DNA of 35,000 nucleotides from Prorocentrum cordatum (GCA_963575745.1 CAUYUJ010019284.1:1-35000); one strand, 5' to 3'. Shown: positions 10,152 to 20,445, counted from the first letter of the stretch. Translations and numbers: made by a program. The notes: generated by a model from the letters alone, not told the origin.

Positions 10152-10208
10152 CGGTGCAGAGGTGCCAGTCGGGCTGGTGGCCCCACAGCCCAGCATAGGC
10201 TAGGCACC
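10149..10208 (+). promoter_or_regulatory. Putative UGA-CGG readthrough signal with two-tier stem-loop (LINE-B)
   Basis: The stop TGA at 10149-10151 is followed by CGG TGC, identical to LINE-A at 454. Nine bases after the stop, a nested stem-loop begins: outer stem GGTGCC/GGCACC (10161-10166/10203-10208) and inner stem GGGCTG/CAGCCC (10171-10176/10186-10191) around a 9-nt loop. A stop in this context with a stem-loop about 8-9 nt downstream is how several RNA viruses and gammaretroviruses make gag-pol fusions. The ORF2 frame is the same frame as ORF1. The conserved endonuclease Asn (TQN, just before the ATG at 10218) lies upstream of the only nearby ATG. Confidence 0.65.
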
Positions 10209-13200
10209 CAGAATCTTATGAAACAAGGGGCTACAGCAGATCGGGGATTTGCTTGCATGAGGGCACTTCTTTCTCACGGCTGTGAAGTGTTCTGTTTACA
10301 GGAGTGTGAACACTTACCGTCCAATTCAATTCAGCTGCTTGGCTGGCACCTAGTTTATTCAAGTGACAGGAAGGCTTCCATAGCTTTGAGGGGGAAGTCT
10401 TGTCACAACATAGTTCGTTCTTGGAATAATCATGCTCGTCTTGCTATTGTGTGCTTGCGTCATCCGTGTATCTTTCTTGTCTCTGCGTACTTTCCGAATA
10501 GATCGGAGAATCGTTCATTGGAGGTGGCTTTTGAGATGCTGAAAACAATCGAAACAACTTATCGGAGGTGGAAGGAGGAGTGCAGATACACATGTGAGCT
10601 TGTGATTGCAGGGGATTTTAATGTTGAGCTTGCGCCCGACATCACCTGTTCAGGAGGCGCGGTGACTGGAGGCGCTGTGCAGATTCTCGACGGGAGGGGA
10701 TATGGGAATGATACGGAGGATAGACGGTGGGAGGAGGACATGTGGCGATCTCAGCTGCAGGAGTGGCTATGTCGGATGCGCTTGCTGGCAGTCAATTCTC
10801 TTGGCTCGCCGTACTCTCGGCAGCCGACCTTCGTGCATCGTGCGAACAATGCTCGACGCAAGTCTGGGGCGAAGACTATTGCGCCAAAAGTGCTTGACTA
10901 TCTCATGGTCCCACAATCCTGGGAGGGTGACTTGGTTGAATGCCGGACGGATTGGATCCCAGAGACCCCGACTACCAACTTCTCGGATCACGCCTGTGTC
11001 TACGCCGAGTTCCAGATGCAGAACCCTCAGGTCACGAAATACCAAGGCCCCCCTAGCCACCACACAAGCCACAAAGAGTTCCAATCGTATCGGGAGGAGG
11101 CTCAATTCCAGGTCCTGGCGGACGTACAGATCCCGACGGTGCCCCCACAATGTATTGCGGGGACGATTGCTGGACATGCGTTACCACTCCTCACGGTGAG
11201 GGCCCCCAGGTACTCCAGAGGGCTCCCACCAAGTAGGACTCCTCAACATGTCGAGCTGGAGGTACAGCTCAGAGAGGCACGTGCTAGGAAGGACAGAGCG
11301 TTGGCTCGAGACCTTCGACGTCGCATCAGACCGCTGGCGCGGGAATATCGCCGACGGAAGGTGGAGTGGGAGGCACTACCATCTAGGAAGGGGAGGAGGA
11401 CACGTGTGACGGAGTTGAGGGTGACGGACACTGGGGGAGGGGATATGGGACCTACGACTATGATGACGGAGGACAGGGAACTGTGGGCGGAGGAGGTGGA
11501 GCGGTATGCTGTGCAGAGTATGACTTGTGATGACTCCAGAGCCCGCAATCGGGAGCTTGTGTCCACATTGCGTCGCCATGCATCTCAATCAACAGCCTCT
11601 TCGGACAACACACTTACGATCACATACTCTACTATTCTGCAGGCGCGGAGCAGGCTCCGAACAGGACGGGCCTGTGGGCCCGACGGCATCTCGGTTGAAC
11701 TTCTCAAGGCTCTTTCGTGGAGGTCAGTGCGTTCTATTGGTAAGGTTTTCTCTGATATATTCAACGGGCTTCGCCCGACGCCGAGGGAATGGCAGGAAGT
11801 ATACCTAACACTTATGCCGAAAACGAGTAAACTGGAAACATTGCGACACACAAGGAACCTGCTTGTTGGAAATACCTTGGCCAAGTGGTATCTCACGTGC
11901 GTGACGATTTTACTGGAAAGATGTGTGGAACCCTTCATGAGTGATATGGCGGTTTACGGTTTTACCAGCGGACGGCGCTGCTGGGAGATTTCATCGGCCA
12001 TGAAATGTATTGCACAGCATGCTTCCACATGGGGGCGAGATCAAACGGCGTGGCTCCTCAGCTGTGACATCGAGCGGGCGTTCGATGCTGTGACGCTCCC
12101 GACAGTCTCGAGAGCGATGACGGCCCTGGGGATCAGTACACGGTTACAGTATGCGCTATTGGAGCCTCTCTCATCTACCTCATGCACGGTGCTGTTTGAA
12201 GGAGTGACAATCCCAAATGTGCAGTGGGATAGGTCGCTCCGGACTGGGGGTACCGAATCACCTATCGCGTTTACTATTGTCACTATTGCTATGTGGCGTG
12301 ATGTGATTGCTCGCCTGGACCAGCGCGGTGTCGGAGTCGAGATGCCATGCCATGATGATCACTGTCGGTATGCACGATGGAATCACGCTCTCTGGGCTGA
12401 CAATATTTTTCTGGCCGCCAAGTCAGCATCGGAGGCGCAGGTAGCAGCCACTGCCTTCACTACTGCTCTCAGGGATTGGGGGATGGAGTGGAAGGAGGAG
12501 AGTTTAGAAATGATGGTGTGTGGTACTCAGTACACTGATACGGTCACGGTTCAGATTGGCTCGCGGATTGTACCTTTCAAGCATGTTGAGAGTTTGAATG
12601 TGCTGGGGTATCAGATTCCCAGAAGTTTCACTGCTATCCACACGGATGTGCAGGAGCGCGTCCAGCAGGCCCGAAGGGCATTCTTTGCGCAGGTGCAGTA
12701 TTTTACGTGCAGGGCGCTGCCTCTGGTGAAGCAGTTTCGTCGATATCAATCGACTGTGCAGAGCCGCCTTTTATATGCAGCAGAGGCCATCACGATTGAC
12801 AGTGAGTGTGTGAGGGTTTTCCATGCGTTCGAGGGTATGTGTCTTCTGAGAATGTCAGGGAGGAGGAAGCCAGGAGATGTGGGGTGGGAGGTATGGCGGC
12901 CAGCTGCACTGACACGAGTCAGGACAATCTTCTGCGATGGGGGTTTCCCATCGGCTGTGCAGATGCTGTGCTGGAAGAGCTGGGGCATGATGCGCTCCAC
13001 GAGGCAATATTTACTATCTCTGGAGGAGGACAGGACGACAAGGACGGAGGTTGAGGTGGAGGGATCAACGACTCAGCGTGCTAAACGTGTTCGCTTTGCG
13101 GAGGGACGGGGGGAGGATGTTCCTGCTACGACTATGATGGAGGTGGAGGGGAGGATTACGGATATGGAGAGACGGCTGGAGGATCTATGCACGCAGGTCG

Positions 13201-13739
13201 CCTGTTCCATTGCCCGCTCACAGCCGATGCCCTCTGGAGAGGGAGCAGCCCATGCTCTCAGAGACGAGCCACTTGCCGTCTCAAGAGGGAGGAGGGCCTT
13301 TCGCGACTCCCGACGTGCACTTATGATGTACAATGTGGGCTGGATCACGGCTCGCGACACAATAACAGAGGTTCTACGACAACGCGGCAACAGGGCCTTA
13401 TCTAGTTCGGGCAAACGGCTTCGTGGAGGCCCTGTGTCTGTGGGCGGACGGTCTTGGCAGTTCCCATACATTCAGTTCTTTGGGGAAAAGTGGTGGGAGT
13501 CTGTACGGGGTGATTGGGTTCAGTTCTTGGAGGTATGGAAGCAACTCCTTATACAATACAACAAAACTAAGGTCTATGATTACTTTGTGGTGTCTTGGAA
13601 GGGCTCTCCTAATGGACCTCGAGGCTCCCCTGAGGCTCGAGAGAAGGCCGATACTGAGACGGTCGACACTGCGACCAACCCTCTGCACCCCAAGTATGAC
13701 CCCAAAGAGTCCGCCAAGCTTGCAATACGTATGCTATGA
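10152..13739 (+). CDS. LINE-B ORF2: APE endonuclease and reverse transcriptase
   Basis: Residue numbers count from the ATG at 10218; I extend the frame back to the ORF1 stop because the endonuclease strand LGTQN lies just upstream. Endonuclease (to ~265): FCLQEC (Glu29), FLVSAYFPN, AGDFNVEL (Asp133, Asn135), LDYLMVP, FSDH (Asp257, His258). A basic linker follows (~340-430). Reverse transcriptase (~475-900): RTGRACGPDGIS, LMPKTSKLE, GFTSGRRCWE, motif A SCDIERAFDAV (Asp617), motif B RTGGTESP (~676), motif C WADNIFLAA (Asp728, Asn729), then the thumb. A KRVRF basic patch and a Trp-rich segment (~1090-1130) precede the end. It should nick the satellite target and copy the RNA by target-primed reverse transcription. 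Motif C has ADN in place of the usual ADD, as in LINE-A. The frame ends ATG CTA TGA, overlapping the next frame by four bases; LINE-A is continuous at this point. Confidence 0.92.
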   Translation, partial: RCRGASRAGGPTAQHRLGTQNLMKQGATADRGFACMRALLSHGCEVFCLQECEHLPSNSIQLLGWHLVYSSDRKASIALRGKSCHNIVRSWNNHARLAIVCLRHPCIFLVSAYFPNRSENRSLEVAFEMLKTIETTYRRWKEECRYTCELVIAGDFNVELAPDITCSGGAVTGGAVQILDGRGYGNDTEDRRWEEDMWRSQLQEWLCRMRLLAVNSLGSPYSRQPTFVHRANNARRKSGAKTIAPKVLDYLMVPQSWEGDLVECRTDWIPETPTTNFSDHACVYAEFQMQNPQVTKYQGPPSHHTSHKEFQSYREEAQFQVLADVQIPTVPPQCIAGTIAGHALPLLTVRAPRYSRGLPPSRTPQHVELEVQLREARARKDRALARDLRRRIRPLAREYRRRKVEWEALPSRKGRRTRVTELRVTDTGGGDMGPTTMMTEDRELWAEEVERYAVQSMTCDDSRARNRELVSTLRRHASQSTASSDNTLTITYSTILQARSRLRTGRACGPDGISVELLKALSWRSVRSIGKVFSDIFNGLRPTPREWQEVYLTLMPKTSKLETLRHTRNLLVGNTLAKWYLTCVTILLERCVEPFMSDMAVYGFTSGRRCWEISSAMKCIAQHASTWGRDQTAWLLSCDIERAFDAVTLPTVSRAMTALGISTRLQYALLEPLSSTSCTVLFEGVTIPNVQWDRSLRTGGTESPIAFTIVTIAMWRDVIARLDQRGVGVEMPCHDDHCRYARWNHALWADNIFLAAKSASEAQVAATAFTTALRDWGMEWKEESLEMMVCGTQYTDTVTVQIGSRIVPFKHVESLNVLGYQIPRSFTAIHTDVQERVQQARRAFFAQVQYFTCRALPLVKQFRRYQSTVQSRLLYAAEAITIDSECVRVFHAFEGMCLLRMSGRRKPGDVGWEVWRPAALTRVRTIFCDGGFPSAVQMLCWKSWGMMRSTRQYLLSLEEDRTTRTEVEVEGSTTQRAKRVRFAEGRGEDVPATTMMEVEGRITDMERRLEDLCTQVACSIARSQPMPSGEGAAHALRDEPLAVSRGRRAFRDSRRALMMYNVGWITARDTITEVLRQRGNRALSSSGKRLRGGPVSVGGRSWQFPYIQFFGEKWWESVRGDWVQFLEVWKQLLIQYNKTKVYDYFVVSWKGSPNGPRGSPEAREKADTETVDTATNPLHPKYDPKESAKLAIRML

Positions 13740-14545
13740 TCCAGGAGCGTGCGACTGTGTGGGATATATCGTCAGAGGGTTTTGCTGCTGAGTTCAAGGG
13801 TGACTCACTACTTATCTGCTCCTGGCTCCAGGGTAAATGGAGATGTGAGAATCGGGGCTACTGCAAGAGGACAGCTGCCATGATTGATTGTACCTTTGAG
13901 CTCGCTGCGTGTTTCAATCTGAGGCCTGCTGCCTTGGGACGTGAGATATGGAGACACGAATTCAGGGAGGACAATACACGAGCGGATGAATTGACGCATG
14001 AGGCCAGATATGGCCGCACATTCTACAGAACTCATTGTTATCTATATCCATTCGAAACTTATCTCGTACCGTTCGCTATCAGGGGAGGCTTTGATGGCGG
14101 GGTTGACCAGCAAGGATCAGGATGTGGTTTCTGGCTTCAGATCGGCTTAATCAATACTCAGTGCAATCCCAGTGAGATAGGCATCGCTTCCGCGAGAACC
14201 GTGGGCCCCTTCCCTGCTGGGCATGAGTTTGCTGTTTCTAGTGCCGTGCCCCTCGTTTGGAGGGATGTGGCCGAGGCCGCGTGGCTCCTCGAAGGAGCTA
14301 CAGTCACAGAATGTGAATTGTCGGCAGCCGAAGCGCTGCTCAGCGCTGCCCGTGTGTTGCTGCGGGACCGGTCCTCGCCCAGCTGCACCCAGCTGGGAAC
14401 GCGAGTCCAAACAAACAAACAAACCAGGTTGACGGTTCACCGCCGGCGCCAGTTCCGGAGCGCTGGAGAGCTAGTTGGCAAGAAAAATCTCGACGGAACT
14501 TTTGACAACTTTTGGTCGGTTGAAAATTTTGTTATCGAAATTTGA
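13736..14545 (+). CDS. LINE-B RNase H-like domain with rotated (circularly permuted) catalytic blocks
   Basis: Residues count from ATG 13736. The block order is: FKGDSLLICSWLQG (Asp23, the usual third acidic position, strand 4), EDNTRADELTHEA (Asp84, usual fourth), FDGGVDQQGSGCGFW (Asp120, usual first, strand 1) and TVTECELSAAEALL (Glu194, usual second, helix A). A standard type I RNase H runs D-E-D-D in the opposite half order. LINE-A has the same rotated order with the same 61-residue gap between the first two Asp. RNase H removes the RNA strand after reverse transcription. Relative to ORF2 this is a -1/+2 frame with an ATGA overlap, so it may be a recent frameshift, a reinitiation site or a frameshifting signal. 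The frame has no stop before the element's end (14424) and runs ~40 codons into satellite DNA. Confidence 0.8.
   Translation: MIQERATVWDISSEGFAAEFKGDSLLICSWLQGKWRCENRGYCKRTAAMIDCTFELAACFNLRPAALGREIWRHEFREDNTRADELTHEARYGRTFYRTHCYLYPFETYLVPFAIRGGFDGGVDQQGSGCGFWLQIGLINTQCNPSEIGIASARTVGPFPAGHEFAVSSAVPLVWRDVAEAAWLLEGATVTECELSAAEALLSAARVLLRDRSSPSCTQLGTRVQTNKQTRLTVHRRRQFRSAGELVGKKNLDGTFDNFWSVENFVIEI
14378..14424 (+). other. LINE-B 3' terminal hairpin and (AAAC)4 tail
   Basis: A perfect 8-bp stem CCCAGCTG/CAGCTGGG (14378-14385/14390-14397) with a CACC loop, followed by a short spacer and (AAAC)4 at 14409-14424. A simple-repeat tail directly against the target is typical of non-LTR elements. The hairpin is a candidate recognition element for the reverse transcriptase. 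Confidence 0.7.
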
Positions 14546-15406
14546 CAATTCGTTTGAGCTCTAGTATTTTTTCCCGTGATATTCGATCTTATTCCCGCTC
14601 GCCATCTTGATCTCAGCTCGATCGGGTGAATATTACTGTCAAAAAGCACTGTGGCGGGATCGGCCGTTTTGAGTCATCTTGATACGCGCTGACGGTTTTC
14701 TGAACATAACTCGAGCTTCAGGGCAGCTACAGAGCTGGTAAGCACACCTATCGCATTCAGAATCATCAGGCGCGTTCGTCTGTTGAATCCAGAGGTCTGA
14801 ACTTGGTCTGCTAGCCGAGCTAGGTCTGCAAACCTATTTGTATTATTTAAGTCATCTTGACAGGAACTCTCGGTTTTTTGTACTTAACTCGAGCTGTAGG
14901 ACAGCTACAGAGCTGATATTTACAGAAACCGATTCAGAATCATCAGTTGCGTTTGTCTGTCGAATTCAGAGCTCTGAACTCGGTCTGCTGCCCGATCTAG
15001 AATCGCGAAACTATTCGTATTGGTCGAACCATCTTGAGAAGTGCTCTCGGTTTCCTCCATTCAACTCGCGCTGAGGGGAGCTACAGTGCTGGTGGTCACA
15101 GGAATCGATTTGAAGACATCAGACGCGTCCGCCTGTCGAATCCAGAGCTCGGAACTCGGTCTGCTGCCCGAATTAGGTCTGCAGAACTACTGTATTGTTC
15201 GAGTCATCCTGAGAGGTGCTGTCAGTTTTCTGCACCAACTCGGGCTGTAGGGGGCTACAGGGCTGGTAATGACAGGAGTCGACTCGCAGACATCAGACGC
15301 GTCCGCCTGTCGCATTGAGAGGTCACAACATATTCACGATGAATCGGAATATTGGTAGGTGCTCGGTGTTCTCAACTTCAGTCGAGCTGGAAGCTCTACG
15401 AGTCTC

Positions 15407-15440
15407 CCGGCGGTAACCAAGGTTGACGGTTTACCGCCGG
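15407..15440. repeat. Satellite hairpin, unoccupied LINE target
   Basis: Perfect inverted repeat CCGGCGGTAA/TTACCGCCGG (15407-15416/15431-15440), 14-nt loop. It is followed directly by GTAAGAAAAATCTCGACGG-type sequence like the right flank of LINE-B, so it serves as the empty-site reference. Confidence 0.85.
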
Positions 15441-16359
15441 CGTCCAGTGGTAAGAAAAATCTCGACGGAACTTTTAACAACTTTTGGTCGGTTGAAAATT
15501 TCGTTCTCGAAATTTGACAATTCGTTAGAGCTCTAGTATTTTTTCCCGTGATATTCGATCTTATTTCCGCTCGCCATCTTGATCTCAGCTCGATCGGGTG
15601 AATATTACTGTCGAAAAGCACTGTGGCGGGATCGCCCGTTTGGGGTCATCTTGATACACGCTGACGGTTTTCTTGAGATAACTCGAGCTTCAGGGCAGCT
15701 ACAGAGCTGATCAGCACAGCTTATGGATCCAGAATGATCAGGCGCGTTCGCCTGTTGAACCCAGATGTCTGAACTCGGTCTGCTAGCCGAGCTGGGCGCG
15801 CAAACCTACTCGTATTATTCGAGTCATCTTGACAGGCGCTCTCGGTTTTCTGTACTTAACTCGACCTGTAGGACACCTACAGAGCTGATATTTACAGGAA
15901 CTGATTCAGAATCATGAGTTGCGTTTCTGTCGAATCCAGAGCTCTGAACTCGGTTTGCTGCCCGATCTAGAATCACAAAATTCGTATTGGTCGAGTCATC
16001 TGGAGAAGTGCTATCGATCTCCTTCACTCAACTCGCGCTGAGGGAGGCTACAGTTCTTGTTGTCACAGGAATCGATTTCAAGAGATCAGGCGTGTCCGCC
16101 TGTCGAATCCAGAGCTCGGAACTCGCTGCCCGAACTACGTCCGCATAATTATTGTATCGTTCGAGTCATCCTGAGAAGTGCTGTCGGTTTTCCGCACTTA
16201 TCTCGGGCTGTAGGGGTGGTAATGAAAAGTCGATTCGCAGACATCAGACGCGTCCGCCTGTCGCATTCAGAGGTAAAAAAATATTCACTATGAGTCGGAA
16301 TGTTGGTAGGTGCTGTCGGTTGTCTTAACTGAAGTCGAGCTAGGAAGCTCTACGAGTCC

Positions 16360-16393
16360 CCGGCGGTAACCAAGGTTGACGGTTTACCGCCGG
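16360..16393. repeat. Satellite hairpin, unoccupied LINE target
   Basis: Perfect inverted repeat CCGGCGGTAA/TTACCGCCGG (16360-16369/16384-16393), 14-nt loop. It is the last clear copy before the satellite degenerates. Confidence 0.85.
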
Positions 16394-17282
16394 CGCCCAG
16401 TTTGGGTGTTTTTGCAATTTTTTGAAAGATATTTGACAATTCATTTTAAGAAAGCAGATTTTTACTCCGAGCGTTGAGATATAAACTTTGTTCCCTGAGC
16501 AGCTCAGCCCTCTAGAGTCATTTTCAGTACCAGTTCACTTGGAGGAACCGACTTCATGTTGACTCGAAAAATCTCAACTTGGAGTACCTCGTAGAGCTCT
16601 TCGTTATCGATGAGCTAGAGGAATTCCGGCGCGGGGTGGAGCTAGTTGGTCGAACCGGCCAGAAAGGACAAAGTGATAACTTTTGGGTGGTTTTGCAATT
16701 TTTTGAAAGATATTTGAGAATTCATTTTGAGAAAGCAGATTTTTCGCACCTGTAGTGGGTTATCGCGCTTCTGCCAGTAAAATTTTCAGGTCAGTAGGTG
16801 CAGTATTACTATCGAAACACTTGGAGGAACCGAGTCTGTTTAGAGTCATCGTCAGACGTATTTTCGGTTTTCTGTACTTCGAGATTTCGGAGAATTAGAG
16901 AGCTGATACCTTTACAAACCGATTAATAATCATGAGGCGCGTTCGGCTCATGCGTGTAGAGGTTCGAACTCGGCCTGCTACTCGAGCTAGGTTCGTAAAG
17001 CTTTTTGTATACGTTCAGTCATTTTGATCAGTGATACTCCTTTTCAGAGCTGTTACGCACATGAAATTTAGTATTAGCAGGTGCGCTCGTCTCTAGCATC
17101 GAGAGATCTGGACGTTCTCTACTACTCTAGCTTGGTCAGAACACTTTTCGTAGTTCACAAGTCCTCTTAACAGCTTTTGGTATTCTGTGATTAAGTCGTG
17201 CTGTAATGGAGCTAGCAAGCTCGTATGCACAGAAACTGATTCATAATTAGCAGGGACGCTCGGCTGACACATGTACAGCTCT

Positions 17283-17684
17283 GAAAGTGTATACTTCGTC
17301 TTTATGTGTGTCTCTGTGTGTGTTCGTCTGTCTGTTTGCCTCATTGTTTGTGTGTCTGTTTGTCTGTGTGTCGGTGTCTGTGTGTCTCTGTGTCTGTGTT
17401 TCTATGTTGGTATGTCTATTTGTCTGTGTGTATGTTTGTCTGTGTGTGCGTATGTCTATGTGTGTGTGTATGTGTTTGTCTCTGTGCCTATCGGATGTCT
17501 AAGTGTCAGTCTGGCAGTGTGTCTGTCAGTCTGTCTGTTTATCGGTGTGTCTGGTTATCTCTCTTTCTAGGTGTCTGTGTGTTTGTGTGTCTGTCTGTCG
17601 CTCTGTCTGTGTGTGGGTGTGCCCCTGTGTCGGTTTGTCTGCGTGTTCGTGTGTCGGTGTGTCTCTGTGTCTGTGTGTCCGCCC
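17283..17684. repeat. (TGTGTGTC)n-type minisatellite array
   Basis: An imperfect octamer repeat of the form TGTGTGTC, with TGTCTGTC and TGTCTCTG variants. Both strands are nearly free of stop codons, which gives long spurious frames (Cys/Val/Ser on the plus strand, Asp/Thr/Gln/His on the minus strand) in all phases. No gene is supported. Confidence 0.9.
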
Positions 17685-17895
17685 GCGTTGAACGCGCGGT
17701 TTTGGCGGCGCCGATCGCGTGGGCAGGGCGTCCCGCTGCAGGGGTCGTTCGGCCGTCCGCGCCAGGGCGCCCAACGCCGCAAAAGAACATGCGCTGGAAC
17801 GCAAACTCTGCAATTTTTGGGTCACCCTGAGCCGCCCCGAACGCACTTTCAGAGTCCCTGCGGCGCGCGCGACCGTGCGCGGCGCCTTTGGGTGC
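17685..17895. other. GC-rich unique island inside the octamer array
   Basis: About 210 bp of non-repetitive sequence rich in CG dinucleotides, including GTTGAACGCGCGGTTTTGG and a mid-part reading AAAAGAACATGCGCTGGAACG. Short frames cross it on both strands, but no domain is recognisable. It could be the remnant of a unique sequence split by array expansion, or a captured fragment. Confidence 0.5.
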
Positions 17896-18205
17896 GTACT
17901 TTGTGTCTCTGTATCTGTGTGTCTGTGTCTGTGTCAATGTGTCTGTGTGTCTGTATGTCTGTGTGTATGTGTGTGTGTCTGTCTGTGTGTTGGTGTTCCT
18001 GGTTGTCTGTGTCTCTGTCGCTGGTTGTCTGTGTCTCTGTGTACTGGTCGTCTTTGTGTCTGTGTGTCTGCGTTTCTGTATGTCAGTATATCTGTGTGTC
18101 TGTCTGTCTGTGGATCTGTCTTTGTGTCTCTGTCTGCGTGTGCGACTTTGTGCTTGAATGTCTGTGTGTCTGTGCGTCTGTGCATCTGTGTGTTCGTATC
18201 TCTGT
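17896..18205. repeat. (TGTGTGTC)n-type array, second block
   Basis: The same imperfect octamer resumes after the island, with local tandem duplications (for example the CTGGTTGTCTGTGTCTCTG segments near 17998 and 18022). It then passes directly into the GGGCTC hexamer array. Confidence 0.9.
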
Positions 18206-19805
<1,600 letters not shown>

Positions 19806-20445
19806 GGGTTATTTTGACCTGAGCATGTCGTTAAACTGCTCACCGACGGCAGAGAGGGAGAAATCCCATTCCAGGGCGACCAACCCTAGAACTGGCGGGC
19901 CACTGGACCCGGGAGCAATCCCATTCCTAAGGGGAGACCGGACCCACAAGCCGGCGGGCGACCAACCCAAGAACTGGCGGGAGCCGGACCCAAGGACTGG
20001 TGGTACGGGCAGTTGCCAGAGACTGCTGGGGCGGAGCTGTGGCAGGCTTCGTCCCTGGGAACTTGGTTGCGGCACACGGTCAAAGGGGCTAGTCCCAAGT
20101 TAGACCGTGTGGGGGCGCCCTGTTTCCTAAAGTCGGGCCAGAGCGGAACGTAAGACGGACCGGAGGTGTAGCGGGGATGGAGAGTTGCTGAGATGGACCG
20201 TACGGGCCTTAGAAAGGATGCCCAGGTCCTGAGCTTCTAGTACATCTCGTCAGCGAAACCGAAGGCCGCAGCCGCCCGAGCCACCTCCGCCCCTCAGCAG
20301 AGAGGGGGTGCCGCGGAGGCCACGCACAAGGAGAGGGGGGGCCGCGGTGGGCAGAGAGGGGGTGCCGCGGAGTGATACGAAATAAGCAGCGTAGTTGTGC
20401 ACTCGAAGGATCACACACGATTATGATATGAAATATGTAACATAG
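19806..20445. other. Unassigned unique sequence with an inverted repeat and short direct repeats
   Basis: No coding domain recognised. A perfect 9-bp inverted repeat CACACGGTC/GACCGTGTG lies at 20073-20081/20103-20111 with a 21-nt loop. A CCAACCC...AACTGGCGGG motif is repeated near 19880 and 19968. A 21-bp direct repeat (GCAGAGAGGGGGTGCCGCGG plus A) lies at 20297-20317 and 20351-20371. It could be promoter, upstream exon or intron of the gene at 20913, or plain intergenic DNA. Confidence 0.5.

Larger units (their letters stand above)
8400..14424 (+). mobile_element. LINE-B: near-intact site-specific non-LTR retrotransposon
   Basis: A 6.0-kb element with a 5' leader, ORF1, an in-frame UGA, ORF2 (endonuclease, reverse transcriptase, RNase H), a terminal hairpin and an (AAAC)4 tail. 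The left flank GAGCTCTACGAGGTTCCCGG (8380-8399) matches the landmark that in empty satellite units precedes the hairpin. The right flank AGGTTGACGGTTCACCGCC (from 14426) is the rest of the same hairpin. The element therefore sits inside the satellite hairpin, with about 9 bp of the empty site missing. An imperfect duplication is also possible (AGGTTCCCGG at 8390 versus AGGTTGACGG at 14426). All catalytic residues of EN, RT and RNase H are present. The only apparent lesion is a frame change at 13736. It may have been active recently. Confidence 0.9.
14425..17282. repeat. Satellite array, continuation after LINE-B, degenerating towards the right
   Basis: Two further higher-order units with the same four monomer types follow: monomer block CATCTTGA at 14675, about 14852 and about 15030, then 15647 and about 15825, each set ending in the hairpin landmark. 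From 16394 the AT-richer spacer seen at 8156 recurs, twice in part (16400-16620 and 16690-16760). From about 16830 only diverged monomers remain, fading by 17280. Short open frames repeat with the satellite and are not genes. Confidence 0.85.

Noticed and set aside
19806-20445. Ribosomal or small nuclear RNA gene
   Set aside because: The 20073-20111 hairpin and nearby motifs do not match any rRNA, tRNA or snRNA signature that I recognise.
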